From: Clarkia xantiana subsp. parviflora
Lineage: Eukaryota > Streptophyta > Magnoliopsida > Myrtales > Onagraceae
DNA: 64,000 bases
Reading direction: 5' to 3'
NCBI GenBank assembly: GCA_036873135.1
Contig: JAPTYO010000003.1
Coordinates: 22,468,001-22,532,000 of the forward strand
Shown: positions 33,961 through 47,254 of the stretch, piece by piece
Layout: every line of letters starts with the position of its first letter
Numbering within the stretch: position 1 is the stretch's first letter
Translations under genes and position numbers: made by a program
The notes under the pieces: generated by a model
What the model saw: the letters and a program-made list of their open reading frames with translations, nothing else
What the model was told of the DNA's origin: nothing
Databases searched by the model: none

Positions 33961-36900
33961 TCATAAATGGTGAACACCGATCAAGTCCAAGCAATGCTTG
34001 AACTTGAATTGCGTAACTGGTTTTGTGAGCATATCCGCAGGATTATGAGCTGTCGCAATTTTCTCCACGATGATTTTTCCATCTGCTACAACATCCCGAA
34101 TAAAATACTGTCTCACATCAATATGTTTGGTTCTTTCATGATACATTTGATTTTTAGTCAAATGAATAGCACTTTGACTATCACAAAATATAGTGACGAC
34201 GTCCTGAATCAAACCAAAATCATTAACCAAACCTTTCAACCAGATTGCTTCTTTGACTCCTTCAGTAATTGCAATATATTCTGCCTCCGTAGTAGAAAGT
34301 GCTACTATGGACTGCAAACTAGCTTTCCAGCTAATGGCAGAATTGCATAGAGTGAACACATATCCTGACAAAGACCTCCTTTTATCAAGATCACCTGCAT
34401 AATCAGAGTCAACATAGCCAACAACATTGTTGTGTATCACCATTTTCATGTCAAACACCAATCCAATATCTGCAGAACCTTTCAAATATCGGAATATCCA
34501 CTTAACTGCTTCCCAATGTTCTTTACCTGGATTACTCATGTACCTGCTGACAACACTAACTGCTTGTGCAAGATCAGGTCTAGTGCATACCATTGCATAC
34601 ATAAGGCTACCAACTGCACTAGAATAAGGAACATTTGACATTTCCTCCTTCTCTTCATTTGTCTGCGGACACAAGTCAGATGACAATTTAAAATGAGCTG
34701 CAAGTGGAATACTCACAGGTTTTGAGCTGCCCATATTAAATCTGTCAAGCACTTTCCCAATGTAATTACTTTGGGATAAGTACAATTTTCCAGCTTGACG
34801 ATCTCTGCGAATCTCCATTCCAAGAATCTTCTTTGCAGCACCAAGATCTTTCATCTCAAATTCACTATTCAGTTGATCTTTCAAATGGTTGATTAATGAC
34901 ATATCATGAGCAGCAATTAACATGTCATCAACATATAATAACAAATAGATAAAAGATCCATTTGAAAATTTCTTGAGATATACGCAGTTGTCATACTGAC
35001 TTCGAGAATAACCATGCTCAACCATAAATGAATCAAACCTTTTGTACCATTGTCTCGGGGACTGTTTAAGTCCATAAAGAGACTTCTTCAAATGGCAAAC
35101 ATAGTCTTCCTTTCCAGGAACAACAAATCCTTCTGGTTGTTGCATATAAATTTGTTCCTCGAGTTCTCCATGTAAGAAAGCAGTTTTAACATCAAGTTGT
35201 TCTAATTCCAGATCCTGCAAGGCAACCAATGCAAGAAGTACACGTATAGAAGTGTGACGAACAACAGGAGAAAACACTTCATTAAAGTCTACACCATGTT
35301 TCTGAGTGTAGCCTTTAGCAACTAAACGTGCTTTAAATCTTGCATCCTCAATTCCAGGGTTGCCTTCTTTCTTCTTGTAGACCCATTTGCAACCTACAAC
35401 TCTTTGACCCTTTGGCAATTTTACCAACTGCCAAGTATCATTCTTATGCAGAGATTCAATTTCCTCATGCATTGCAACCTGCCATTCAGAAGAATTAGAA
35501 CATGAAATAGCTTCAGTATACGTATGAGGTTCTCCACCTTCAACTGTTTCCTCTGCAACTGCAAGTGCATAAGCAACCAAATCTGCTTCACTGTATCTTG
35601 TAGGCTTTCTAATTTCTCTTCTGGGTCTATCTCTGGCAATAGAATAATCAACACGATGATCCGGTTCCAAAGAATCGTGAACCTCCGATGTACTTGGCTC
35701 TGAAATGGTGGATGAAATATTCTCCTGGCTAGGAGTTGGTGCTTCAATCTCAAGCTCCACCCTCTCGTCGGTACTCTTTGAACCACCTGTGTCAAGAGAG
35801 GAAGAACCGACAGTTTCTTTCCCAGAGTGAATTAACGCATTTTCATTAAAAGTGACATCTCTGCTGATAATCACTTTCTTAAGTTCAGGGCACCACAAAC
35901 GATACCCCTTTACTCCAAATGCATAACCAATAAATACGCATTTTCGAGCTCTAGGCTCTAACTTTCCTTGATTAACATGCGCATAAGCTGGACATCCAAA
36001 GATTTTCAAATTTGAATAATCAACAGGATTACCTGACCAAACTTCCTCTGGGATCTTGAAATCAAGTGATGTGTGCGGGGAACGATTCACCAAATAGCAT
36101 GCCGTTGATGCAGCTTCCGCCCAAAATTCTTTAGGTAAACCAGAGTTAGAGAGCATACAACGTACTCTCTCCATTATGGTCCTGTTCATCCGTTCCGCAA
36201 CACCATTTTGTTGAGGTGTACCTGCAACAGTGTGGTGTCTAGCAATTCCTTCATTTTCGCAGAACGTGTTGAAATCACCTCCACAAAACTCTAGACCGTT
36301 ATCAGTCCGGAGTCGCTTGACCTTTTTCCCTGTCTGATTTTCCATTAAAACCTTCCACTTCTTAAAAATGGGGAAAACTTCATTTTTGTGTTTTAAGAAG
36401 TAAGGCCAGACTTTGCGAGAAAAATCATCAATAATGGTCAGCATATAACGGTGTCCTCCTTTGGAAAGAACACGTGAGGGTCCCCAAAGATCTGAATGAA
36501 GATAATCAAGAGTACCTTTAGTTCTATGAATCCCGGTACCAAAGCTTAACCTTTTCTGCTTACCGAGAACGCAATGTTCACAGAATTCCAATTTACCAGT
36601 ACTCTGACCGCATAAAAGACCTTTCTTACTCAGAATGGTCAATCCTTTATCACTCATATGGCCAAGACGCATGTGCCATAATTTTGTGACGTCTGAATCC
36701 GACATGGATGACGATACAGCTGCAGAACCTGTAACAGTAGATCCTTGCAATACATACAAACTTCCAGATCTGTTAGCTTTCATCAAAACAAGAGCACCTT
36801 TAGAGACCTTTAAAACTCCACATTCAGCTGTGTACTTACACCCAAGAGACTCTAGGGTGCCAAGAGAGATAAGGTTCCGTTTCAAGTCGGGAACATGTCT

Positions 36901-37953
36901 AACACCGGTTAGAGTCCTAATCAGACCATCATGCATCTTAATTCGTATTGTTCCTTTACCTACAGCTTTACACTGAGCATTATTCCCCATTAAGACAATA
37001 CCACAATCAACAGATTCATAAGTGGTAAACCAATCATCATGAGGACACATGTGATAAGAACAACCAGAATCAAGAATCCACTCAGTTTTAGATCTAGTTC
37101 CAAAATCAGTCACAGACAAAACTTCACCTTCAGACTCATTTTGAGCAATACTAACTTCGGCAGATTTTTCAGTATTTCTCTGATTTTTGTTTTCTTCCCT
37201 TTGCTGCTTATTTTTCAGATTAAAACAATCAGAAATTTCATGTCCCTTTTTCTTGCAATAGCGACAAAATTTCTTATTATCGCGGGCTCTAGATTTAGAC
37301 CTGGATTTACTTTTACTGCTACCACCCTTTTCAAAACTTCTCCCTCTAACAAATAACCCATCGGCTTCATCCTTTGAATTATTCTCAAAATCATATTTTT
37401 CTTTTGACAACAGATTTTGCTTAACATCATCAAAGGTCAGGGTCTCGTTACTACCGTACAACATGATATCCTTAAAATTACGATATGAACGGGGAAGTGA
37501 ACAGACCATTAGAACAGCTTTATCTTCATCATCAATCACCACATCCAAATTTTCCAAATCAACAATGATGGAGTTAAACTCATTAAGATGAGTTTGAACG
37601 GGTGTACCTTCGGCCATCTTTATCGTAAAGAGGCGTTCCTTAAGACGGGTCTTGTTGGCAAGACTCTTTGTCATATACAAAGACTCCAACTTAAGCCACA
37701 TGCCTGCAGCTGTATCCTCCTTAAGAACTTCACGTAGCACTTCTTTGGACAAACAAAGTTGGATTGCTGAAAGGGCTTTTTCATCCAACTCATCCCATTC
37801 ATCGTCTGTCATGGTGGCCGGCTTTTTCACCTTTCCTGCAAGAGCCTTTTTCAACCGATGTTGACTGAGAACAGCCATCATTTGAACTCGCCATATGCCA
37901 AAACTAATTTTTCCATCAAACTTCTCAACATCAAATTTCATGGCCGAAGCCAT
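33961..37953 (-). CDS. Copia 3 gag-pol polyprotein, 1330 aa, uninterrupted
   Basis: The ATG at 37953 opens a single frame. The gag core ([12 protein letters not shown]) is followed by the zinc knuckle [14 protein letters not shown] near residue 233. Protease [13 protein letters not shown] is near 290. Integrase has [27 protein letters not shown] and [15 protein letters not shown] has [11 protein letters not shown], and RNase H has [17 protein letters not shown] and CDSQSAI. The SGCSYHMCP protease and overall arrangement resemble the Tnt1/Tork lineage; that lineage call is from memory of family motifs. No defect was found. Confidence 0.95.
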   Translation of the reverse strand: MASAMKFDVEKFDGKISFGIWRVQMMAVLSQHRLKKALAGKVKKPATMTDDEWDELDEKALSAIQLCLSKEVLREVLKEDTAAGMWLKLESLYMTKSLANKTRLKERLFTIKMAEGTPVQTHLNEFNSIIVDLENLDVVIDDEDKAVLMVCSLPRSYRNFKDIMLYGSNETLTFDDVKQNLLSKEKYDFENNSKDEADGLFVRGRSFEKGGSSKSKSRSKSRARDNKKFCRYCKKKGHEISDCFNLKNKQQREENKNQRNTEKSAEVSIAQNESEGEVLSVTDFGTRSKTEWILDSGCSYHMCPHDDWFTTYESVDCGIVLMGNNAQCKAVGKGTIRIKMHDGLIRTLTGVRHVPDLKRNLISLGTLESLGCKYTAECGVLKVSKGALVLMKANRSGSLYVLQGSTVTGSAAVSSSMSDSDVTKLWHMRLGHMSDKGLTILSKKGLLCGQSTGKLEFCEHCVLGKQKRLSFGTGIHRTKGTLDYLHSDLWGPSRVLSKGGHRYMLTIIDDFSRKVWPYFLKHKNEVFPIFKKWKVLMENQTGKKVKRLRTDNGLEFCGGDFNTFCENEGIARHHTVAGTPQQNGVAERMNRTIMERVRCMLSNSGLPKEFWAEAASTACYLVNRSPHTSLDFKIPEEVWSGNPVDYSNLKIFGCPAYAHVNQGKLEPRARKCVFIGYAFGVKGYRLWCPELKKVIISRDVTFNENALIHSGKETVGSSSLDTGGSKSTDERVELEIEAPTPSQENISSTISEPSTSEVHDSLEPDHRVDYSIARDRPRREIRKPTRYSEADLVAYALAVAEETVEGGEPHTYTEAISCSNSSEWQVAMHEEIESLHKNDTWQLVKLPKGQRVVGCKWVYKKKEGNPGIEDARFKARLVAKGYTQKHGVDFNEVFSPVVRHTSIRVLLALVALQDLELEQLDVKTAFLHGELEEQIYMQQPEGFVVPGKEDYVCHLKKSLYGLKQSPRQWYKRFDSFMVEHGYSRSQYDNCVYLKKFSNGSFIYLLLYVDDMLIAAHDMSLINHLKDQLNSEFEMKDLGAAKKILGMEIRRDRQAGKLYLSQSNYIGKVLDRFNMGSSKPVSIPLAAHFKLSSDLCPQTNEEKEEMSNVPYSSAVGSLMYAMVCTRPDLAQAVSVVSRYMSNPGKEHWEAVKWIFRYLKGSADIGLVFDMKMVIHNNVVGYVDSDYAGDLDKRRSLSGYVFTLCNSAISWKASLQSIVALSTTEAEYIAITEGVKEAIWLKGLVNDFGLIQDVVTIFCDSQSAIHLTKNQMYHERTKHIDVRQYFIRDVVADGKIIVEKIATAHNPADMLTKPVTQFKFKHCLDLIGVHHL

Positions 37954-38004
37954 GTAGTAAAAATGATAACCCGACTAAAATATTACAACGCTCTGATACC
38001 AATT

Positions 38005-38548
38005 TGTTGCGTAATTGTGCGTGGTAACAAGAAAATATTTAGTCGGGTAGTCGATGTTAAAATGAGAAGTAAAAGAACAGATAGAAGAGACACAAAATTT
38101 AACGTGGAAACCCTCCGGTGTAGAGGGAAAAACCACAAGCGAGAGAGAAAATGCACTATGAAAATGAGGAGATACAAGTGTTACACTCACTCCCTAAATA
38201 CACTCAATAAAACCTCACTACACTCAAAGATATATGGAAAGAGTGTGTATGTATATATGAAGAGGTTTAGTGTATGGTAGCAACTATGAAATACTACGAT
38301 GGCTTTTGGAGTGTCTTGGCCTGCTTTCATCTGCACAACAACCATGCTTATATAGCCATAAAGCATAGTGTGAATAAGTAGTTTTTTTCTACCATAATTG
38401 ACAAATGGCTCCCTAGCTAGTAACATAGCTCTTCATCTTTGACAATCTCCAACCAATTCACCGAAAGTGAATTTGCCAAAATCTTCACCATTAATGCATG
38501 AATAGTTGCATGGACTTTAGTGTAAAATAATCAAGTCATATATCAACA
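38005..38548 (-). repeat. Copia 3 LTR (5' LTR)
   Basis: 544 bp. Compared with the left LTR it reads gcgtaattg for gcggaattg and lacks one C in the tttttcctacc run. Confidence 0.95.
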
Positions 38549-38707
38549 ACCCTTGTTTTTATTTGGGCGATGCTAAAGTTTTTTTTATTACCTTGCCGAT
38601 TTCTATTGTTTTTATTTAGGCAATGCAAAAGACTGAAGAACCCGAACAACAGCAGTAGCTTGTATAAGGTAAGTGTTGGTTGGTCACCATGCGTAACCCT
38701 CGATAGA

Positions 38708-38956
38708 TAGGGCTGGCAATTCGTGGGTTCGTGCGGATTCGTGTCGTGTTCTAGGGTCAGCCCAAATACGGCCCAACCCGGTCCAACATAAAAAACTTGC
38801 ATAAAAAATATATAGTAAATTGAATAAAAAATAATATTTAACCATTTTAATTTAAAACATTGTGTTATATCGTATTATCGTGCCGTGTCATTAATATCAA
38901 ACTCAAACCCGTAATTTTCGTATCCTGTTTGTGTCAGCCCATCGTGCCAAGCCCTA
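38708..38956. mobile_element. Non-autonomous hAT (Ac/Ds-like ends), 249 bp
   Basis: It begins TAGGGCTGGCAATTCGTGGG and ends CCCATCGTGCCAAGCCCTA, flanked by a perfect 8-bp duplication tcgataga at 38700-38707 and 38957-38964. It carries short GTTCGTG/ATTCGTG words near the left end and complementary types near the right. It lies in the upstream region of F-box copy F. Confidence 0.92.
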
Positions 38957-39708
38957 TCGATAGAGCGCCTCAATTCAACAAACTAACTATAACCGAATAT
39001 GACAGGTTAAATCATTTCCCTTTTATTTGGCGCGGTCTTTTCTTCCTCTGCGTGATTGCTGCTTTAATTCGATTTGTTGTGTGGCTCTACTCGATCAATT
39101 GCCTCCAGTTCTGCCTCGCTGCGATTCCGATTGCTCGTCTTTTTTTTTCTACAAGATCGTATTGATTTACGAGTATTCATCTTTCACCAAAAAATGCATG
39201 AGGAGACGGTAGCCATGGAAACTGATCAGTTCTCCAAGATCCACGTTCACATCATCCACTGCATATTGAGCTTCTTACCGAGTGTCAAGGACGTGGTGAG
39301 AACCAGCGCTATTTCCAAATCATGTCACCAAGCATGGCGTACCTTCCCGATCCCCAAATTCAACCTGCAGGACTTCGATTACAGACGCTCGAGCGGCAGC
39401 AAACAGGAACAGTTCATCCGATTCGTCGACAACACTCTGCAGAGGTTCGAAAGGCATAATGTGGAGGCAATGAAGATTTTCAACCTTTCAACCCTCAACA
39501 AAATGGCTCATCATCACATTACTCGATGGTTGGGTATGGCTTTAGACATAAAAGTTGAGCATTTGGCCCTTGATATCTTCCACGATAATTCTCTTCCATG
39601 CTTGATTCCTGATAGAGTTTTATCTGCTTATTGGCCTAAATCTCTTAAACTTGTTGGACCTATGATTTGCATTCAGTCCTTGAACGAGAATAGCCATGTA
39701 GATCTACC

Positions 39709-40069
39709 TGTTAAGTTAAAGTAATTTTTTGTTGGGATAGTGATTTGGGCTTAGTTAAAATTAGGCAATTAGTCTTAAGTTAGAAGATGTTCCTAGAAGA
39801 AGATAGTTCTAGGTACTTAATGTTTTCTAGAGAGTTTCTAGAGAATTCATCATCTAGATTTCTCTTAAGGCTAGCTAGAGTCATCCATAGCTTCTATAAA
39901 TAGGAGCTCACACCATTGTTGTAATCATCCACCAAGTGAGAGTAAAGTCAAGTAATAAAAGTGAGTTCCTTAGCATATTTAGAGTGTTTCTATTCATATA
40001 TTTGAGTTCTTCTCTTATTGTCTACATACGGTCTTGGGCAAGTGCAAATAGGCACTTTGTTTCTTTACA
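39709..40069 (+). repeat. Copia 4 5' LTR
   Basis: 361 bp, TGTTAAG to TTTACA, followed directly by the primer-binding site. Confidence 0.93.
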
Positions 40070-40142
40070 TGGTATCAGAGCCACTCTCGTAATAGCGCGG
40101 TACGAGTCAAGATCGGGATTGAAGAACTTGGATACTCTAAAT

Positions 40143-43100
40143 ATGGATGTCGTCGGCCGTGTAGCTGGAACTGGTATGGAGTTACTCAACACGTCCAATT
40201 ACCGAATCTGGAAGTCTTGCATGGAGTCGTATCTTGTGAGTGAAGAATTATGGGACGTCGTTGGAGGGAGCGAAACCATCGCGCCGGAGGAGACAGCTGC
40301 AAACAGTGAAGTGATCAAGAGCTGGAAGCGGAGGAATGCCAAGGTGGAGTTTGACTTGAAGAGGTCGATATCGTCAGTGGGGTTTGAAAATATATCTCGT
40401 TGCACTTCTGCGAGTTCGATCTGGAAGACTCTAGACCAGCTGTACAACAAGAAGAATGAAGCTCGGCTACAGATGTTGGAGACCGATTTAGCAAATGCAA
40501 AACAAGGTGAGTCCTCAATTGCACAGTTCTTTCTAAAGGTTAAGAACTTGTGTTCGGAAATCAATCTTCTTAACCCGTATGAGCAAATCTCGGAGGCACG
40601 AACAAAACGGTGTATTATTCGAGGATTACGCCCAGAATATATACCGTTTATCACATCAATCCAAGGGTGGGTTCAACAACCATCCTTGGAGGAGTTCGAG
40701 AATCTTCTAACCTCGCAGGAGTCATTGGCTAAGCAAATGGCTGGGATCAAGCTAGAGGATGACCAAAGCGCGTTCGTAGCTCAAAGACGTCCGAACTTCA
40801 AGAGACATGCTAAGGAGAAGGATGATAAAAAGAGAGATGAAGGAATGATGGAGTCAAGCAAGAGAAACTTCAACTGTTATCGATGTGGGAAACCTGGACA
40901 TCTAAAAATGAACTGCAGGGTAAAACTGAAGGAGGGCAATGTCGTAGAGTCTAAAGTCTCAACAGAAGACGAAGAATTGGCAAAATGCTTTCTCGCAGAG
41001 GCCACCTCCACAACCGCGCTCGCAGCAAGGAGTCTTGAAACAGAGTGGATTGTTGATTCTGGTTGTGGTCATCATCTCACAGGGGACGAAAAGCAATTTT
41101 CGGATCTCCGACGCCACGAAGGAAAGGAGGCTATCATCACTGCAGACAATACAGTTCACCACGTCGAGAAGGAAGGCACTGTTGTTATCGATAGTAACGA
41201 TGGCGGGCCAATCAAGCTAAATAATGTGTATCATGTTCCCGGGGTGAAGAAGAATCTCTTATCCGTGGCGAATGCAGTTGACCAAGGTAACTATGTTTTA
41301 TTTGGTCCAAAAGATGTGAAATTTCTTCGAAATATTAAAACGTTAAAGGCGGACGTCGTTCACACGGGCGCACGAGTAAATGATGTATACGTCCTATCAG
41401 CTTCAAGATCTTATGTGGAGAAGATGAGCAGCAACGACAGTGCATATCTTTGGCACAGGAGACTTGGTCATGTAAATATGACTAAGCTAAAGGTGATGGT
41501 GCAAAAGGAGCTAGTTAAAGGCCTTCCAAAGTTGACTATTGACGATGGAAAGGTTTGTGAAGGATGTCAATATGGGAAATCTCATAGGCTCCCATTTGAC
41601 TTATCTACATCTCGGTGCAAGGCTCCCCTGGAACGGATCCACAGTGATGTGATGGGTCCAACACAAACTCCATCTTATTCAGGATCTCATTATATGCTGC
41701 TCTTCATTGATGATTTCTCACGGTATACTTGGGTTTATTTCATCAAACACAAGTCAGAAGCATTCTCCAAATTTTAGGAGTTCAAAGTGACCGTGGAGGG
41801 CGAACTTGGTGCAAAGATTAGAATTTTGCAGACGGACAATGGAGGCGAATTCATGTCGAATGAGTTTTTCTCTTTCTGTCGACAACATGGCATTAAGAGA
41901 GAGTTTTCATGTCCGGAGACACCTCAGCAGAATGGCATTGCGGAGCGGAAGATTCGGCATCTTTCGGAGACTTGTAAGAGTTGGTTGCACGACAAAAGTT
42001 TACCCTAGGGCACTATGGGCGGAAGGTATGAAGTGTGCAGCTTATGTGATAAATCGGATGCCGCTTAGTCCGAACAATATGAAATCTCTGTACGAGCTTC
42101 TTCATGGAGAAAAGCCCATCGTCAAACATTTTAGAATCTTCGGGTCAGTGTGCTATGTTCATGTCCCGGAGTCTCAAAGGAGTAAGCTGGACCAGAAGGC
42201 GAAAAAGTGCATTTTCGTGGGATACGATGAGCGGAGGAAGGGATGGAGGTGCATGGATCCCCATACGCACAAATATGTCGTGTCACGAGACGTCGTATTC
42301 GATGAAGTATCGTCATACTACGGGGAAAGCAGACGAGTCGAGCATGGAAGTGAAAATTCTTCTTACGGGGAGTCGATGTGTCTTCCATCATCATCAAGAG
42401 AGGAAACCGCTTCAAGAGAGGAGCATGGAGATAGGGGGAGCCCAAGTCATGGAGAAAGGGGGAGCCCAAATCCTCAAGGGAGCCCAAGTCCTCAAAAAGA
42501 TGTCCATGGAGAAGCAGATGATGAACCACTGACAAACCAACGACCGAGGAGATCAATCACTAAGCCGGCTCGGTATCGGGATGAAAGTTTTGTCACTACC
42601 TATTCGTGCTTCTTTGCAGGACCAGTAGATGAAGCAGAACCATCATCATATGAAGATGCTAAAGGTATAAAAGAGTGGAAGACTGCTATGGATGAAGAGA
42701 TGGGTGCTCTCATGAAGAACGAGACTTGGGATTTAGTTCCGCAACCAGACAGTGTTAAACCAATCACGTGCAAATGGGTCTACCGGATTAAACGAAAAGC
42801 GGATGGGAGTATTGACAGATTCAAAGCAAGGTTGGTTGCTCGAGGATTCTCCCAGAAGTACGGGGAAGACTATGAAGAGACATTCAGTCCGGTGGCGAAA
42901 ATGACTACGGTACGTTCTCTTTTGGCCCTAGCAGCTCGTTTTGGTTGGAAGCTTTGGCAGCTCGACGTCAAGAATGCGTTCTTGTATGGAGAGTTGGATA
43001 AGAATATATACATGGAGCAACCACCCGGATTTGTTTCTCGAGAGCATCCATATTATGTTTGTAAGCTCAAGAAGGCGTTATACGGGTTGAAGCAAGCTCC

Positions 43101-44147
43101 TAGAGCTTGGTACGGGAAGATTGCTCAATACTTGCAGTTTTGCGGATATGCGGCTTCAGACTCAGACCCCGGATTATTCATCAAGAAAGGTGAAGGAGTG
43201 CACGTGATTGTTCTCTTATACGTGGATGATATGATAATCACCGGGAACAATAATGCGGAAATCGTCCGGCTTCAAGAAGAACTTTCGATGCGGTTTGACA
43301 TGAAGAAACTTGGAGAGCTGAGCAATTTTCTAGGTCTGGAGGTTAAGAATTCGCGTAAAGGAATCTTTCTATCGCAAGAAAACTATGAGAGGAGGATGGT
43401 TGAGAAGTTTGGAGTAAAACACGGAAAGGTACGTTCCACTCCACTTGATATGCACGTGAATCTTAAACGTGATGAAAGGTCTCTTTTACCCGATCCTCGA
43501 CCTTTTCGTGCCCTTGTCGGGAGTCTTCTATGTTTAACTATTACAAGACCAGACATATCCTTCTCTGTTGGACTTGTTAGTCGGTTTATGCAAGCTCCAA
43601 GGAAGCCCCATCTAGAAGCAGCAAAGAATATTATGAAGTATGTTAACTCCCCATCTTGATCAGCGGATTTACGGATGCCGACTTTGGGGGAGATTCAGAT
43701 GATAGAAGATCGACATCTGGGTATGTTTTCTTATCTGGAGACACGAGTATTTCATGGTGTAGCAAGAAGCAAGATGCGGTTTCTTTATCAACCACCGAGG
43801 CGGAGTACAATGCATCTGCTCTTGCAGCACAAGAATGTGTTTGGCTTCGAAGACTATTTGAGGATCTGTATGTGCCCCTCAACGAACCAGTTACACTTCA
43901 TGGAGATAATCAAAGCGCCATCAAGCTTGCAAATAATCCAGTGTTTCACGCAAGGACAAAGCACATTGAGCTTAAGCATCATATTATTCGAGAGAAGGTG
44001 CTAGATGGAACGATCAATGCGGTAGAAGTTCGGAGCAATGAGAACGTTGCGGATATCTTCACGAAGACACTTTCGAAGGGTCAATTTGAATTCTTACGGT
44101 CTAAGTTAGGACTAGTTAGTAAAAATTACTTTAAGGGGGAGTGTTAA
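40143..44147 (+). pseudogene. Copia 4 gag-pol with nonsense codon, frameshift and deletion
   Basis: The ATG at 40143 starts gag (NYRIWKSCMESYL). The zinc knuckle CYRCGKPGHLKMNC, protease WIVDSGCGHHL and integrase (WHRRLGHVN, RIHSDVMGP) follow. A TAG at 41775-41777 interrupts integrase. The same frame reopens (RILQTDNGGEF, PQQNGIAERK) until an extra base near 42005 shifts it. RT (LLYVDDMIIT) lies in the second frame to 43659. About 20 codons at the start of RNase H are missing, and the remainder ([23 protein letters not shown]) runs 43656-44147. It cannot make a complete polyprotein. Confidence 0.92.
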
Positions 44148-44510
44148 GTTAAAGTAATTTTTTGTTGGGCTAATGATTTGGGCTTAGTTAAAATTAGGCC
44201 TAGTTAAAATTAGTCTTAAGTTAGAAGATGTTCCTAGAAGAAGATAGTTCTAGGTACTTGGTGTTTTCTAGAGAGTCTCTAGAGAATTCATCATCTAGAT
44301 TTCTCCTAAGGCTAGCTAGAGTCATCCATAGCTTCTATAAATTGGAGCTCACACCATTGTTGTAATCATCCACCAAGTGAGAGTAAAGTCAAGTAATAAG
44401 AGTGAGTTCCTTAGCATATTTAGAGTGTTTCTATTCATATATTTGAGTTCTTCTCTTGTTGTCTACATACGGTCTTGGGCAAGTGCAAATAGGCACTTTG
44501 TTTCTTTACA
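44142..44510 (+). repeat. Copia 4 3' LTR
   Basis: 369 bp, preceded by the purine tract. It has an extra ctagttaaaa-type copy near its start compared with the 5' LTR. Confidence 0.93.
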
Positions 44511-45279
44511 CTACCTTCGCTTACATCTCTTTGTATCCAATACTCTAATTGTATTAACGATGAGCAACTGCAGAAACTTCTTAGTGGTTGCCCTGCTCTT
44601 GAAGACATTGTCCTGTTTTTGTGTGAATCGTTGTCCAAAGTTGACATTTTTGAACACCCTAACCTTCAGACCTTGGAATTTTTAGTTAGAGAAAGTATTA
44701 GAGCTGATCGACATGTCTATTAGGGTTAGAGCACCAAAGCTGAAATCTTTCGATTACAGCTTTCATAGATTGGCTGAGAGTAATATTGTTGTTAAGATTC
44801 ACAATAGCCCTGAACTAAAGAGCTTGAGAATTAGCGACGAGATCAAAACGGATGAGTGGTTCCATAAATTTATTGCCCAGTTCCCACTGCTTGAGAACCT
44901 GACAATTGACTGCTGCTATGCATTGAGGAAGATAAGGATTTCAAATCCTCTTCTTGAGAAAATCAAGATTAAGTACTGCAACCGTCTGAAGGATGGATGT
45001 CGTAATAAGTTCCAAGAAGTTGACTTCTTTATCCTTGTTTAATTTGTATTCATCAATTCTGAGCCCCTCTATTCAGATGGAAATGGATAATACTCCAAAT
45101 GATTGCAAGGCAAATATTTGTAACCTTGCTAATCCTTGGTGTGTTCATCTGATGGAAGCTAGCTGGTACTGTAAGCTGAAAGAGTTTCTGACAAGACCCT
45201 TTACATTTAAAAGTCTCGGAATTCATATGATCGCAATATATGCTGCAGTAAGTAAAACATGGCCTCTTTATTTTGAATA

Positions 45280-46043
45280 GGTTTAAGAACACAATAGGGG
45301 CCTGAATGTTTGCCATGTTGCCAAAAGGGGTCTGAATTGTAAAAACGTATTATTAAGGGCCTGGATTTTGAGTTTTGTGTATAAGTGAGGTCTCCGTCTA
45401 TTTTTTCTGTTAAAAGTGACGGAAAGTGGTCACATGCTTGGCATGTGACCGAAAATAATTTAAAAACCCGAAAATGCCCTTTGATCAGAGTGTGTCCCTC
45501 ACATGTTTGACCTAAAAAGACCAAAATACTCTTTAAACCACCACAGCTCCAGCGACCACCACCACCACCAGGCTCCGGCGACTACCACCCCAGCTCCGAC
45601 GGCCACCACCCCCTCCGACGACCCAAAAAAGCTCTGATCGGAGCCAAAAAGCTCCGATCGGAGCTCCAAAGTTCCGATTCGGAGCCACAAAGCTCTGATC
45701 GGAGCTTTTTTGGGTCGCCGGAGCTGGGGTGGTGGTCGTCGGAGCTGGAGTGGTGGTCGCCGGAGCTGGGTGGTGGCGGTGGCCGTGATGGCCTTAGGGC
45801 ATAATTAGTGTGCAGGGGTATTTTAGACATTTCACATTTCATTAATTAAACTGATAAATTGTATAATAATTGCAAAAGGGTGTTCTGTCATTTCACGTAT
45901 TTCCGTTACATTTATCAGCAAATTTGGACGGAAACTCGATTATCAACAAAACTCAAATTCAGACCCTTAATAATACGTTTTTTCAATTCAGACCCTTTTT
46001 GGCAACATGGACAAACATTCAGACCCCTATTGTGTTCTTAATC
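45280..46043. mobile_element. Mutator-like MITE 3 (764 bp), same family as 21860-22600
   Basis: The ends begin GGTTTAAGAACACAATAGGG with the complement at the right. The 10-bp flanks are attttgaata and attttgatta (45270-45279 and 46044-46053, one mismatch). The GC-rich core carries gctccgatcgg and ccggagctgg repeats. It is inserted in intron 1 of F-box copy F. Confidence 0.85.
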
Positions 46044-46471
46044 ATTTTGATTATGTTTGTTTTGGCTCTTGTTGGTGCTTAAACTTCTTCTGTATATGGT
46101 GATGTATGGATGGAGACATGAATGCGGAAGATGTGCATAAAAAATTACCTCATGCAGCTTGTAACATTGAGAAGTTGAGTATGCATGTTAAAGCACCCTC
46201 ATCATGCCACCCTCATATTTTGAACGGATTGCTCTCAACTTGCCATCCAACTACTATCGAGTTAGATGTTATTTTAAACAATTTTTTTGGCCAGCTACTT
46301 TTCGAATCATTTGTACAACATATGACTTTATATCATTGTTTCTATTTTAATGTTTGCCCAATGTTGCTTCATTCAAATGTTGTCTCACACACACACTGAT
46401 AAAGCAGAATACATAAACTTTTCTATTGTTTTGTGGGTTGTTTTCTATCGAAGTTATCCTTTGGGCCAGTG

Positions 46472-47254
46472 GTGTATCTAAATGTAATAATGTGGTTACG
46501 TTTGTAACCACATTATCGAATATTTTTATTGAGACCCTATATTAATTCTTGAAAAAAAATACACTTCGATCCTCATTATTTTTCGAAAAAAATCATCATA
46601 TTTGTGTATGACATTAATACCCATTTATTATTTTACAAGTCTTTATTATTATTTTGTAATACCTCATTCAACCCATTAGCTCATTAGTTTTTTACTCGAA
46701 GAGATCAAATTAATAGGATAAATGAAATGATCTAAATCATACTATATATTGGAAAGAGATGAATTTTAGTGCTAACATATTTTAAAATATACAAGAAGTT
46801 TCGAAACAATGGTAATCGGTACTTCCTTCAATTATCCGTCTAAAATTGTCGTCAAATACATTTTAAATTTAACAAATTATCCGAATATTTTTTTAAATAT
46901 CAAATAAGGTCTAATAACTTATACTAGTATTACAATAGTGTCCCGAATCGATTGAGACTCAATTGATACTCAGTCGGTTCTTCTCCGATTTTATTAAAAT
47001 GTAACATTTGTATACATCATTAGTATTTTAATTGTGATACTTTAAAAACTAAGTTTTGTACATTGAAATACGTGTAACGACAATTCTAGAGAGCAAATTG
47101 AAGAAAGTAACAATTATTATTGTTTTGCAATATGTTGTACATTTTAAAACATGCTGGTAACAAAAATCATTTGTTTAAAACATGGTGTATGTTTAATATA
47201 ATTTGTCCAATAAAATATATTTATAAAACGTACCCCTATTATGCTTTGGGGCTT
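46472..47254. mobile_element. Probable eroded transposon in intron 2 of F-box copy F
   Basis: The other copies read atttggggcttgt here, whereas this copy has about 780 bp inserted between ctttgggc and ctttgggg, which fits an 8-bp duplication with one mismatch. The left end CAGTGGTGTATC resembles hAT termini. The right end does not mirror it well, so the class is uncertain. Confidence 0.5.

Larger units (their letters stand above)
33333..38548 (-). mobile_element. Ty1/copia retrotransposon (copia 3), Tork/Tnt1-like, full-length, intact frame
   Basis: The element is 5216 bp with TSD accct (33328-33332 and 38549-38553). The LTRs of 545 and 544 bp differ by one substitution and one 1-bp indel by eye. 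The primer-binding site TTGGTATCAGAGCG lies next to the right LTR on the minus strand, and the purine tract AAGGTGGAGA next to the left. The insertion lies at the edge of Mutator-like MITE 2. Confidence 0.95.
39709..44510 (+). mobile_element. Ty1/copia retrotransposon (copia 4), older, decayed
   Basis: The element is 4802 bp with TSD ctacc (39704-39708 and 44511-44515). The LTRs of 361 and 369 bp differ by nine substitutions and an 8-bp indel by eye, so it is older than copia 1-3. The primer-binding site TGGTATCAGAGCC starts at 40070, and the purine tract AAGGGGGAG ends at 44141. Confidence 0.95.
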
